From JBALVT01 sp965262875 (lineage in GTDB: Bacteria; Pseudomonadota; Gammaproteobacteria; Pseudomonadales; Halieaceae): a stretch of 64,000 nt of DNA. Where the stretch lies: the NCBI GenBank assembly GCA_965262875.1, contig OZ253569.1:4402001-4466000 (forward strand), written 5' to 3'. Positions 9,098-19,000 of this stretch are shown one piece after another. The translations under genes were made by a program, and so were the position numbers. The notes under the pieces were generated by a model that worked only from the letters and a program-made list of their open reading frames with translations, had not been told where the DNA came from and did no database searches. Each line of letters starts with the position of its first letter. Within the stretch, counting starts at the first letter, position 1.

Positions 9098-9385
9098 AAA
9101 GGTCGATGAGGGCTGGATTTATTCCCATTATGTGCAACACTTAACGGGTCGTGCACCTGCACGGTTTTTTTGGGTATGGCGCCAGCGTTGACCGTCAAAT
9201 CTGTGGTGGCGTCATACCGTTCTCAGCGACACTTATTCTTATAGTCCCTACGCTTGAATCGTGCCTGCTTATTGGTCGCTCTTGAGTGTGACTGGGCCGC
9301 AGTTCTACCGCGCCGATTCTAATACGCCGAGATCCGTCTATTTCAAAATTCGGCAAATAGCTGCGGTTTTGGAGTGGCGTCTACA

Positions 9386-9977
9386 ACTGGAACTCTCGAA
9401 AGAGAAGACGCTGATCACGCACATTGAGCGGGGTTTCGATTTTCCTGGATTTAACATGCGAAAGTACAACGGCAAACTGCTCATTAAACCGGCTAAGAAG
9501 AATGTGCTGGCCTTTTTGGCAGATCTGCGTTGCACAATTAAATCTAAGAAAGCGATCTCATCCGGTGAATTGATTCGGCTCCTGAATCCGAAGATTCAGG
9601 GTTGGGCGAATTACTATCGGCATGTAGTTTCGAAGCAGACCTTCTCCTATGTTGATCACTATGTCTTTCAAGCGACTTGGAAGTGGTCTATCCGGCGACA
9701 CCCGAACAAACCTGTTGATTGGGTCAAGCGGAAATACTTCACACGAGAGGGATCTCGAGATTGGGTATTCGGCGGTCAGACGATCGATCGTTATGGGGCA
9801 GTATCCTTCCGTAGGCTGGCTCATGCCAGCGGTACCGCGATACGCCGCCACATCAAAGTCAGAAGTGATGCTAATCCGTACAGTTCGGTTGACGAGGAGT
9901 ATTTCGAAAATCGGGCTGGCCAACGGCTTCACAACAACCTGTCTGGTGTGGCACCCATTATGCTTCCGGGATTATAA
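9386..9977 (+). pseudogene. Group II intron reverse transcriptase/maturase, C-terminal fragment
   Basis: From 9386 the reading frame matches the C-terminal half of a group II intron-encoded protein. The end of the RT domain (LELSKEKTLITHIERGFDF) is followed by the maturase X domain with NPKIQGWANYYRHVVSK and VFQATWKWSIRRHPNK. The connecting motif SDANPYSS ... EYFENRAGQRL, which usually precedes an HNH endonuclease, comes next. The HNH domain is missing: the frame ends a few residues later. The N-terminal RT motifs are lost because IS21 ends at 9385, and the open frame upstream of that point is IS sequence. No intron domain V was found downstream. It is a dead remnant. Confidence 0.85.
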
Positions 9978-10105
9978 TCGATGTCCCGCCTAGTTGCCGA
10001 CAGTTTCTTTTGTCTCATCAAAAACTACATTGTAGTTATAACATCTAGTGCAGTTAATTCGTCCATGATCAGGCAAACATGCCATTTCTGTTATCCTTTT
10101 TATTA

Positions 10106-11423
10106 GGTTCTACTGGGAATCCTGTGGGTAGAGGTTGAGTTTTCCACAGTGGAACAGAATTGAAACTCGATAGTTTTCGAAGTTTCTAAATCCTCGGGCA
10201 GCCGATTTTATTGTCTGAATCTTTGAATTAAATCCTTCTGCGGTCGCATTGGTGATGCGATGTTTCAAGTAAGTCATTATGTTGTCGAGATGTTTCTTTA
10301 GCATCTTGGCGACTGATATGACCGGCTTTAGACGTGAATGTGTCGCCCACCAGTACCATTTCTTAAAGAACGCCCGGGCTGGTTTATCGTAGCTGTAAGT
10401 CCACAGGTCAAGCAGAGTCTCTTTGATTGCCCAGGCTCGGGCAACCTTCAACCCCTTTGATTGAAGGCCATAAAAAGTGGCTTCATCTTTTTCACTCCAG
10501 TTGTCGGGATTGCGTAACCAGGTATAGCGAGACCCGACCAGGTCATTGATACCGGCGGCTCTTAATGTTTTATTTTCTTTGCGCCTGACTTGGTCAACCA
10601 TTTTTGTAAGATAACTGACGATATGAAACTTGTCGTGAACAATGGCGGCGTTCGGTAAAGTCGCCTCAACTGCCGTCATAAATGGAACCCACATATCCAC
10701 GGCAACAGCAGCTACTTCATTACGCTGCTGTTCTGGAAGCGTGGACAGCAATGCGGTTGCCGATTCCGTCGTTATCTGCCACGACCTCAAGCACTCTGGA
10801 CGCATTCAAATCGTACAGCAGGCTGGCATAGGATTGCCCCTTGCGAAAACTTTTTTCATCGATGCCAAGGTGTTTCACTTCCTCAACAGAGCGTCTGTCC
10901 ATCCCTCTTTTCACTGCTCGGGATTGAATATAATGCACCTCATCCCACGACAAACCAAGTAGTTTTGCGGCCTGTGTCTTGTTGCTGGCAGCCGACAGCA
11001 CATCAATAGCGAAACGCTCAAATAAATGCGTAAAGCGTGCCTGCGTATCTGCCCACGGTACTTTCAGGCTTTTGATTCCATGCGCTTTACAATGAATACG
11101 CGGAACCTGAGCAACTAACTGCGTCTTGAACTGCATCGTATCAAGGTGTCGCCATGTGCGTTGCTCACGATGGTCGTAAACCGAACAAAGGGCATGGCAG
11201 ACACTACACGCGCCTTTCGTTCCCTTTGGCCAATCTATCTGGAGGGTAATTGATTTGTCGGTCAGATCCGGGGTAATAGCCGTGATTTTCCATGGGTCGC
11301 CAAGCCCCAAAAGTTGAGTAAACAACGCGGTATCTTTCATTTGAATATCTCCATAAAAAAAGACTCTTGTACCACATTCCTGACCATTGTTTGGCTTTTA
11401 CCCATAGGAAACTCGGAAGAACC
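10106..11423 (-). mobile_element. ISL3-family element, copy B (frameshifted)
   Basis: This 1318-bp copy lies in inverse orientation to copy A, with the same inverted repeats. Its 8-bp target duplication is ttttatta (10098-10105 and 11424-11431). It is two bases shorter than copies A and C because of a CT deletion near 10771. It sits just downstream of the druE-like gene and does not enter its coding region. Confidence 0.93.
10110..11340 (-). pseudogene. ISL3 transposase, frameshifted copy B
   Basis: The N-terminal part (from 11340) and C-terminal part (ending 10110) are in different frames. Where copy C reads cgtcgttctatctgcc, this copy reads cgtcgttatctgcc. The two-base deletion falls just before the second catalytic Asp region (AVDMWVPF), so neither product is active. 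Otherwise the protein is nearly identical to copies A and C, with the zinc-binding and DDE regions recognisable. The element could still be moved in trans, because both ends are intact. Confidence 0.9.
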
Positions 11424-11443
11424 TTTTATTACAAGACGCCCTA

Positions 11444-14400
11444 CTATCGTATTTTTACGAATACCTGAGTGGGGTATTGCTTCGAATATCGAACTTTAAG
11501 TCTATAAATAGCCTTGTACATTTGCTCAACCTGACCTGCTGCCTCTGAGTTAACATCAAACCAATCTTTAGAGCTAGAATCGACACTCCAACAGCCAACC
11601 CCGTGGTCTAATCGTACTGTAGCGACACTGCCATCAGCCCAGGACAGACGAATCACCCTCCCGTGGGCCATTTCCCTTACAGAATTGACGTGTACCGTGC
11701 TGGCCATGCCCATATCCTGAAAATACCTATTACAAACCTCTTGCTTCAACTGGTTATTCGGCCATTCAGAATAGTATCCTCTGCCTGAACTTGAAGACGT
11801 CTTATCACCAGTAATGAGTGTGTACTTAGTGTCTAACCACTGGTCACCAGCCGCTGACCTCAAGCCGTCTACTATTTGACCTATTAGCATAAGAGACCAA
11901 GGCGTCGATATATAGCAGTCTGAATATGACACTCTCTCCATTTGAACTGAAGAAGCTAGCTTTTTAGCAAGCGCAGGGCTAGCCACCAGAATTTGCTCAA
12001 AAAACATCTTACCAAAATCAGACAACTTACCATCACATTGACTAGTTAGATCAATTTCAATATCGCCAGACTGAGTATTGGGTTTTATCGACTGCAGATC
12101 GAACTCAGTAGTGGGGAGAACTGAGAATTCTCTAGATTCGACGAGTAAACTCTCTTCCAACTTCCACCAATCGAAACCTGGAACCCCTATTTCGGCTCCG
12201 ATAGCGCCATAGGAGATGGTATTTTCATCGTCTGTCGCTTGAGCGAGTACGTGTGAAAAATCATGCTGATCCGCTGGGTTCACGCCAGTTAAGCACAATT
12301 TGACTCCAAAGTTACTCAGCGCCAGCAAATCTTCCTTATGCTCTTCGGCTAAATTGTCAACCTTTGCCGAGGGCAAAACTAGCTCGAGATTTTTGAACAA
12401 ACCCAGCGCATTGAGGCAAATGTCCTTCAGTGGGCTGGCACTGATATTCCATCCACTATAAGCACCATTTGTAACGATACGAAGAGTGTGTGCGCCTCGA
12501 TTAGCCGCAGCCATCAACTCAGATCCTATAGGCTCAAAACACGAGCGCGTGCCATCACCAAATATCATCGCCTCCTTGGGAAGGGCTAAGTAGGGTAATA
12601 GCTCACCAATAAAATCTATTGCTTTATGTCTATCCATTACGTCTGTATGGAATCGCGTGTCATAACCCAGCAAACACGCTTGGCAGGCGCTTTCACAGGC
12701 TTCTGGACAATCCAGATGATCCAGAGACCGCTTAAACATCTCGGGTAAATACCGTATAGCTGAAGATGCGAAGCCCGCCCCCCCTGCATTTTTATCATAT
12801 AAAACAATGCTAGCCACTGGATAACTACAGTCAGGTAATGCAGTGGGCTTAATCATATAACCCAGCTCATCTGCATTGATGCCATGGATGTCAGCCAACA
12901 CTTGGCGGAGAACCACAGACAAGGTCCAGGGTAAGGGGTCGCCCTTACTGTGGCGGATATATGAGCCGTCCGATGGATGCTTCAGATTTAGTTCGAATAC
13001 ATCGGTCTGATTTGTCGTGCCTAAATGGACAGACTTTTTAATCGCGTACTCCTCATCTGCGCCTTGACACTGGGCCGTCGACTCGGGACCTGGCTTGCCT
13101 TGGAGGCGATTATGTGGCTTTTTAGGCTGTAGAGCGTGTGGAAAGTTGTTACCTATTGTCATTGAATCAGCTTTTCCACAGCGCAAGCAAACTGCATAGC
13201 CTGTCCCATGTACGCCAGAAGATCGATGGAAAATATGTCCCTCAGGGCTTGCTCTATACGTACCTAGCCGGTGGTCGAACAATGGCGTTAGATCCGATCC
13301 GGCTGAAACCCACGGATCCTGAACAGGCATATAATTCTGCGAAGTAGTATTTGTTGTTGGCGAACTATAAAAGTCCACCGCAAAGCCATCCGGTTCGATA
13401 AATTCAATAACATTCTCTTGTTTAAGCTCGACACTACAGTGATCACATTTTTCATCGAATACCGAGCCGGAATCATGTCCAATGCTGCCGCAGCTATGAC
13501 ATCGCCACGCTACAAGCATTCTTTGCGGTTGACTGAAATCCTCATTGGGCGAGAATTTGTTCAATAAAATACCTGATGAGTGATAACAGAGCCCATCAAG
13601 GACGAGCTCAGCTCCAGGCGCATACTCTCGGAGAGCAGTCGGGAGATCCCTAGCGGGACGCTCCCTCATCCGGGTTTGATTATCAATTCTGCCCGAGCTT
13701 TTGACATACTTCCCTCGTTTGAAATCACTCACCGAGTAATGGTCGAAACTAACGACACCGGAGGGAAAACCATAGCCTGGCAAGTAGGCTCTGGAAGCCA
13801 ACCCGGATAGAAGATAGTCGCTACCCATGCTCTTCAGATCAAATTCAACTTTGCGTCTATAAGGATCCTTCTCATTTACTCCCTGCAACTCCATGAGCTG
13901 AATTTTTAGCTTTTTATATCCTGGCAACCAACTTTTACGAGACTTTTCAAGGGCCTTCATTGATCGGTCAATGATTTCAGTGAGTGAGACGCCGGCGAGA
14001 ACACTGCCCTTGAGTACAGCTACGATACCTATCTTTAGCTCTTCCGGAGGAGCGCCTAATCGCATTGAGTCTAACCACCGCAACATCTTCTCAACTGGCG
14101 CTTCAACTTCGTCTTCTTCATCGAAAAACCATTGACAGGTTAAGCTTGTTACAGCTGTCTCTATGACCTGTAGCTTCTGGTTAAGAAATATTGCCAGGAG
14201 CAGCGAGTTAATGTGTCGCTGAACTATCCTTTCACTGTTCAGAGAGATATAGGGGGCAGGTATTGTTGTAGTAAAAGGCCAGCGCGGATCACTAAAGACG
14301 CCACGCTCATGCGGATTATCCTTACAAATGGAGAAAGCCAACGCCTGGGTTTCGCCCCTTCGCCCCGCTCGACCTGCGCGCTGTAGGTAGTTTGCAGGAT

Positions 14401-17400
14401 GCGGGGGCACATTATTCATAGCAACCACCGAGATACCCCCAATATCAATACCCATTTCCATTGTCGTGGAACAACTGAGCACATTGAGCTTTCCGGCTTT
14501 AAACATGGCCTCGTAACGCTGCAAGGTACTCGCCGGTTGCTGAGCCGAATGCTCTGCTACTCGATAAAAGCTGCCGCCTTCCAGAATTTTATCGCTGACA
14601 TCGGTCCAAAGGTTCGAAGCGCGTAGCCTCTCGATATCTGCATTATTGGATATCCACTGCCTTACAGCACTTTTCCGATCTGCATCAGAAGTGTATTCCG
14701 CAGCTTCAATTTTGCAGATGGGCACTAGGGCCTTTTCACATTCTATTGATTTCTCGCTGGCCTTAGCGGGCAGGTAGGGAGTAATCGCTTTAAAAGCGTT
14801 ATCTAAAAGTCGGTGTGTAAAGGGACAAATCCAGGCCTCAGTACACGCCTGGAAAGCCATTTCTTCCCGAGAGAGCGTAAATTGGCCCGACCCATCTACG
14901 CTTCTCAGTATCTGATGTGTTCTTGATTCGCCTGTACGTTCATCTATTAGCGGGTAACTACGCGTAAGTGCTGACCAAGCTGAAACTGTAACGCTATTTA
15001 TGATGTCGATATCACCAGCATTATTCGTATCCAGCTTACCGGCAGTGGCCAGGAGCCTAACCATTCTACCTTGCCGACCTATCCCTACTCTAGGCCATCT
15101 AAGAACCCGAGAACTAGTCGTTTCCACGGAATCCGGCCGTATTACAGTTTTTGGATAGATACGCGCGCCCATCCAATCGACCCAGTCCGGAGGAATACTA
15201 ATAATCGCATTCTCTCTCACGTAGAAGTCCAAAAAGGTCTTAAGGTAGGATTTCCAATCCTCTAGTGTAAGATTAAGGCTATCCCATTCCTTTGGCATAC
15301 TGTCGATGGCAGATAGGGCTGGATACTGGACTGAGACAAGACCAAGCGTCTCCATACTATTTTGTCGCTTTGGTCTGCGAGAAAATTCGCGAAGTAGCAA
15401 CATTTCCGCCACAACGCGGAGTCCTCCTTCCGAAGAAAAGAGAGCAGGATTAAGATTTTTGTAGTAGTCGAATATCCAGCGATTAATATCGGTGCTTGTT
15501 TGTAGTGCGTTAACTGCATCATTCCAGCTAATCGGTTTTACTGACCCAAGACTAGCGAGTGTTCGCCGTAGGGGCTCAGCAAGCTCCATAAAATCCTTAG
15601 CAGCTTCTGATTCTCCCAGTTTTTCGTACTTCTGTATTTTTTCCTCACAGGATTCAAGCTTATCAGTTTTATCCTTAATAGATTCAACAGACATCATTGC
15701 CACATTCTGGGACGCCACTTTGTACATCAATCCGCGAATACTATCTCGTTCGGAGTCCTGCTGGAGCTTGATAGAAATTCTAGCAGTACCCTGCCGACTA
15801 TCGGTAAAAGTGATTAGCTTCCTTCCCCTACTAGGCTGGTCACTCGGAGTGTCGCCATCCTGGCAAGCCTCGAGCAAGGTTGGCATCGAATTACTGATAT
15901 AGAAAGGCGTACCCAGGAGCGCTCTTCTATAGAAGCTTCCTTTGTTAGCCGAATGGTCGCATTCAACGCAGACAACTGAGTCTGGGCTGAGAACATTAAC
16001 GTCAAATGTATCCATACCTGGCGTCGTCGGGGATCCGATTGCATCCAAAAAAACAGGATAAGTGTATTCCGAATGTTCTTGTCCTGCGATAATTAATGTG
16101 TGGAAGTAACCAGTCTCTTCAGAATGGTTTTCGCTAGGACCTTCGGCACCCTCTGATGATTCAGTATCAAGGCTGAACTCGTCAACCGCTTCGCGATCAA
16201 GCTGTATAAATCGTCCATTTTTTTCTGCGCATAGCAGATGTGGCGAATTGCATTCAGTACAAAATACTAACTCGAAAACCGGTGCCCCACAGCCACACTC
16301 AGACTTTCTCTTGGTGTATACATATCCAAAAGGCCAATTCTCTGAGATATCAGAGCCTTGCTTGGCAGAACAGTGCTTATTGACGCAACACCATAGACCA
16401 TTGACTACCTGGTGAAAAAAATGTCCCCGCAAGGGTAGGAACGGCACTGACCCCTCATCAGGAAATTTGGCCTTTGCACCAGGTAGCGAGGTATTCGCAC
16501 ATAGATCTAACCACTCCAGCGTTTCCATTTTTCGGCTTGAATCACCGTAAAGGTGATTAGAGAGTGCCGTTAAAGTAGCCGGGATAGGGCTTCCGGATAA
16601 TATATCGCGCAACGCAACTGCCTTTTCGGCACTCACCAGCTCGTCGTAACGAGATTTTGAATATTTCTCGAGTGAATCCACTGACGCTAGGTCAAAAACT
16701 GTCAGATCCTTGGGGTTTCTGGTATCCAATGCTGGAACTGAGCGCTGCCCCCCAATAACTACGACCTGATCGGTACTTATACCTGCCAAGTTTGCTAAGT
16801 AAGTCTGCAGACTGGCCTTAGCACTCTCTCCCCCAATCGTTGCAGATGTTGCGATAAAACGGACGTCTTCCGAACTTACTCCAAAGGTATACATAACGCG
16901 GCGAAGCAACAGTGATAACTCAGCCGCCTGGGAACCCATGTAAGAGTGTGCCTCGTCTAGCACTATCCAACGCAGTTTACCCTGAGACTGCTGAATGATT
17001 GGGGCATCGACCTGGCGCACCAACATGTACTCCAGCATGGTAGCGTTAGTTACAAGAAGCGGCGCTGGTTCGACCCGGAGAACTTTCCTGGTTAAAATTT
17101 CGTTCGGGAAAAGCCCCTGATCTTTATGCTTATATTCCTGTGTGTTGCCGTTGTACAAGCAAAAACGGACACCGTCGACATATTCCTTGGTCCAACTACG
17201 TAATCGCTCTCGCTGACTATTTATCAACGCATTCAGAGGATAGATAAATAGCGCTCTGACCCCGATAAGCCGCTCATAATTTTCTTCGTACTCCTTTGCC
17301 AGATCGTGAAGTATCGGCACCATGAAGCACTCGGTCTTGCCTGATCCTGTACCACTGGTTACTACTATCGATTTTCTTTCTTCCAATAGCGTCTGCCAGG

Positions 17401-17719
17401 AGGCAATTTGGTGTTTATGGGGATTTAGGCTCTTCGGAAAGCCGCCTTTGTCCATGGCGGTAATTAATGAAGGCAGCAAGAGGTTTTCGCCAAGCTCTTG
17501 CATCGTTGTAGAACTGGCCGCCCAAGGAAACGTTGACTCAAAAACGGGGTCCGCTAGAAAGGCACTACCTCCAGCAGAATCATGGAACTGTTTGATAAGG
17601 TGTGATCGCAACGCAGGATTAGTAATCCCCAGAATACTGACAGTAGCCTCAACTGCTCGTTTATCCGCTCGCTCGTAGAAATTGCTATAGTACTTCACTG
17701 CTGTCCCGTTAACTTTCAT
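11444..17719 (-). CDS. druE: DruE-like DEAD/DEAH helicase with DUF1998, Druantia type III candidate
   Basis: A 2091-residue superfamily 2 helicase. Walker A is TSGTGSGKTE (about residues 121-130), the DEAH box is VLDEAHSY (about 255), and motif III is SATIGG. Motif V is in the TTMEMGIDIGGI segment and motif VI is QRAGRAGRRGE (about 1112). A DUF1998-type cysteine cluster (CPEACESACQACLLG, about 1670) follows in the C-terminal half. Size and architecture fit DruE, the helicase of Druantia anti-phage systems, and the upstream 1144-residue partner fits type III. The original start was ATG at 18991-18993 (MTDN...), 11 bases after the druH stop. IS4 is inserted after codon 4, and the present start is an ATG inside the IS end giving MKVNGTAV before native KYYSNFY. 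Assignment to Druantia is by architecture only. Other DUF1998 helicases (DISARM-type) are the main alternative. Confidence 0.78.
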   Translation of the reverse strand: MKVNGTAVKYYSNFYERADKRAVEATVSILGITNPALRSHLIKQFHDSAGGSAFLADPVFESTFPWAASSTTMQELGENLLLPSLITAMDKGGFPKSLNPHKHQIASWQTLLEERKSIVVTSGTGSGKTECFMVPILHDLAKEYEENYERLIGVRALFIYPLNALINSQRERLRSWTKEYVDGVRFCLYNGNTQEYKHKDQGLFPNEILTRKVLRVEPAPLLVTNATMLEYMLVRQVDAPIIQQSQGKLRWIVLDEAHSYMGSQAAELSLLLRRVMYTFGVSSEDVRFIATSATIGGESAKASLQTYLANLAGISTDQVVVIGGQRSVPALDTRNPKDLTVFDLASVDSLEKYSKSRYDELVSAEKAVALRDILSGSPIPATLTALSNHLYGDSSRKMETLEWLDLCANTSLPGAKAKFPDEGSVPFLPLRGHFFHQVVNGLWCCVNKHCSAKQGSDISENWPFGYVYTKRKSECGCGAPVFELVFCTECNSPHLLCAEKNGRFIQLDREAVDEFSLDTESSEGAEGPSENHSEETGYFHTLIIAGQEHSEYTYPVFLDAIGSPTTPGMDTFDVNVLSPDSVVCVECDHSANKGSFYRRALLGTPFYISNSMPTLLEACQDGDTPSDQPSRGRKLITFTDSRQGTARISIKLQQDSERDSIRGLMYKVASQNVAMMSVESIKDKTDKLESCEEKIQKYEKLGESEAAKDFMELAEPLRRTLASLGSVKPISWNDAVNALQTSTDINRWIFDYYKNLNPALFSSEGGLRVVAEMLLLREFSRRPKRQNSMETLGLVSVQYPALSAIDSMPKEWDSLNLTLEDWKSYLKTFLDFYVRENAIISIPPDWVDWMGARIYPKTVIRPDSVETTSSRVLRWPRVGIGRQGRMVRLLATAGKLDTNNAGDIDIINSVTVSAWSALTRSYPLIDERTGESRTHQILRSVDGSGQFTLSREEMAFQACTEAWICPFTHRLLDNAFKAITPYLPAKASEKSIECEKALVPICKIEAAEYTSDADRKSAVRQWISNNADIERLRASNLWTDVSDKILEGGSFYRVAEHSAQQPASTLQRYEAMFKAGKLNVLSCSTTMEMGIDIGGISVVAMNNVPPHPANYLQRAGRAGRRGETQALAFSICKDNPHERGVFSDPRWPFTTTIPAPYISLNSERIVQRHINSLLLAIFLNQKLQVIETAVTSLTCQWFFDEEDEVEAPVEKMLRWLDSMRLGAPPEELKIGIVAVLKGSVLAGVSLTEIIDRSMKALEKSRKSWLPGYKKLKIQLMELQGVNEKDPYRRKVEFDLKSMGSDYLLSGLASRAYLPGYGFPSGVVSFDHYSVSDFKRGKYVKSSGRIDNQTRMRERPARDLPTALREYAPGAELVLDGLCYHSSGILLNKFSPNEDFSQPQRMLVAWRCHSCGSIGHDSGSVFDEKCDHCSVELKQENVIEFIEPDGFAVDFYSSPTTNTTSQNYMPVQDPWVSAGSDLTPLFDHRLGTYRASPEGHIFHRSSGVHGTGYAVCLRCGKADSMTIGNNFPHALQPKKPHNRLQGKPGPESTAQCQGADEEYAIKKSVHLGTTNQTDVFELNLKHPSDGSYIRHSKGDPLPWTLSVVLRQVLADIHGINADELGYMIKPTALPDCSYPVASIVLYDKNAGGAGFASSAIRYLPEMFKRSLDHLDCPEACESACQACLLGYDTRFHTDVMDRHKAIDFIGELLPYLALPKEAMIFGDGTRSCFEPIGSELMAAANRGAHTLRIVTNGAYSGWNISASPLKDICLNALGLFKNLELVLPSAKVDNLAEEHKEDLLALSNFGVKLCLTGVNPADQHDFSHVLAQATDDENTISYGAIGAEIGVPGFDWWKLEESLLVESREFSVLPTTEFDLQSIKPNTQSGDIEIDLTSQCDGKLSDFGKMFFEQILVASPALAKKLASSVQMERVSYSDCYISTPWSLMLIGQIVDGLRSAAGDQWLDTKYTLITGDKTSSSSGRGYYSEWPNNQLKQEVCNRYFQDMGMASTVHVNSVREMAHGRVIRLSWADGSVATVRLDHGVGCWSVDSSSKDWFDVNSEAAGQVEQMYKAIYRLKVRYSKQYPTQVFVKIR

Positions 17720-18968
17720 ATGAGTGCCATTTGATTAACATCAGGCAGCCTGCCATCAGGTGGATCACCCCTCAACAGCGCCATCAGGTCACGCTTATCA
17801 AATAAATTGAGCTGTAGTAATCGCAATAGCTGCTGCATACTTTTTGTGAGTGCTGACTGAAACTTCAGAAATGCTATTAGCAGGTATACGCACATCGCTA
17901 TCCATATTTGAGTCATCACTGCATTTTTGCTCGTGCCAACAAACGATTTGATTTTCAGGTTCTGTTTTATCCACTTAAAAAATAATTCTACTTGCCACCT
18001 GGCTTTGTAGATATCGGCGATCGTCTTGGCTGCCAGTTTGAAATTGTTCGTTAGAAACACATAGTGCTTACCCGTCTCCGCATCTTTGTAGCCAATCCGC
18101 CTTAAGCGGACTGGACATTTCCTGGAGACCTGGGGGCCAGTGAATTCTATCGTTTGATCACACGTCAAACCTTTTCCTTTCAGCACTGGTCGACGCTCGA
18201 TAATACGGTATTTTGCATTGTTCTTAAGCCGGGTAACAAAGAAAATATCCTTATCTGTCAACTGTTTATACCAAGCGTAATCATTGTAGGCTTTATCAAT
18301 CGCAACAATACTTCCCTTGGGAAAGCTGAGCGTGCGGCCCACTGTTACATCGTGCTTCTTCCCTTCTGTGATAGTCACAAACTCGGGCAAATAACCCGCA
18401 TGATTCAACCCGACGTGCAGTTTAATCGCTCCTTTGGTGGTGCGAAAATCAGCCCAGGGAAACGCAGACAAACACAAGTCGATGGTGGAAGCGTCCAGCG
18501 AATAAAGCGGGTGATTAAATCTGAAATTATGATCAGGTGCCACGCCTTGGCAGCGAGTTAACAGTTTTCCAAACAGCGCTTCGTACAGAGCATAAGGCTT
18601 ATCTTCATTGATGCGCGATAGGTTAGATCGCGACAGCTTCGCGCTACCCAGGTGGTAAAGGCGATGCATTTGCGCCGACATATTGTCCACGATATCGCGC
18701 AAGCTGTTTCGACCGGACAATTGAGCCATCGTCAGCGACACAAACTGTGACCAGCGGGAGGCTTTACGAAAAGCACGACCTGAATGATGTTGTTTGGCAA
18801 GGGTCTCAAATTCATGTCTCGGAACAAGTTTTAGTATTTGTGACAGGATCGTATTACAATGCGCCATGGTCTGGTTCCCTCTATTAATACACTGTTTTCT
18901 AAACAATCTCATTGTATCAATTGTGGCGGAATCAGACCTTTTTATTTCTCCTTAACGGGACAGCAGTG
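17696..18968 (-). mobile_element. IS4-family element, copy A, inside the 5' end of druE
   Basis: A 1273-bp element with perfect 17-bp inverted repeats (CACTGCTGTCCCGTTAA). It is flanked by a 9-bp target duplication, atagtactt (17687-17695 and 18969-18977). The transposase reads in the same direction as druH and druE. A near-identical copy is at 32542-33815. Removing the element and one duplication restores a continuous druE frame that begins directly after druH. Confidence 0.94.
17716..18867 (-). CDS. IS4-family transposase, copy A
   Basis: A 383-residue transposase starting at MAHCNTILSQ, with a purine-rich ribosome site just upstream. The DDE core includes YSLDASTIDL (first Asp), SIVAIDKAYNDY (second Asp) and the IS4 signature Y-x2-R-x3-E-x6-K in IYKARWQVELFFKWIKQNLK. 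The frame is intact. The last codon and stop (ATA TGA) overlap the ATG now used by druE as ATGA, an arrangement that could couple druE translation to transposase translation. Confidence 0.92.
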   Translation of the reverse strand: MAHCNTILSQILKLVPRHEFETLAKQHHSGRAFRKASRWSQFVSLTMAQLSGRNSLRDIVDNMSAQMHRLYHLGSAKLSRSNLSRINEDKPYALYEALFGKLLTRCQGVAPDHNFRFNHPLYSLDASTIDLCLSAFPWADFRTTKGAIKLHVGLNHAGYLPEFVTITEGKKHDVTVGRTLSFPKGSIVAIDKAYNDYAWYKQLTDKDIFFVTRLKNNAKYRIIERRPVLKGKGLTCDQTIEFTGPQVSRKCPVRLRRIGYKDAETGKHYVFLTNNFKLAAKTIADIYKARWQVELFFKWIKQNLKIKSFVGTSKNAVMTQIWIAMCVYLLIAFLKFQSALTKSMQQLLRLLQLNLFDKRDLMALLRGDPPDGRLPDVNQMALI

Positions 18969-19000
18969 ATAGTACTTATTATCTGTCATCTACTTTCTCG

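Larger units (their letters stand above)
4768..9385 (-). mobile_element. IS21-like element, copy 1 (with ISL3 inserted)
   Basis: The ends are TGTTAGCGCCAC at 4768 and the complement of TGTAGACGCCACT at 9385. They form imperfect inverted repeats sharing the block CCGCAG.TATTTGCCG. Without the 1320-bp ISL3 insertion and its 8-bp duplication the element is 3290 bp, exactly the length of copy 2 at 25861-29150, which lies in the opposite orientation. It carries four genes on the minus strand: a zinc-finger ORF, istA, istB and a 63-codon ORF. No target duplication is visible. The left flank is the thioesterase gene and the right flank is a group II intron reverse transcriptase, so the copy seems to sit at a rearrangement joint. 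Confidence 0.9.

Noticed and set aside
9261..9977. A complete 238-residue reverse transcriptase-like gene
   Set aside because: The first 41 codons are IS21 end sequence. Only 9386-9977 is group II intron protein.
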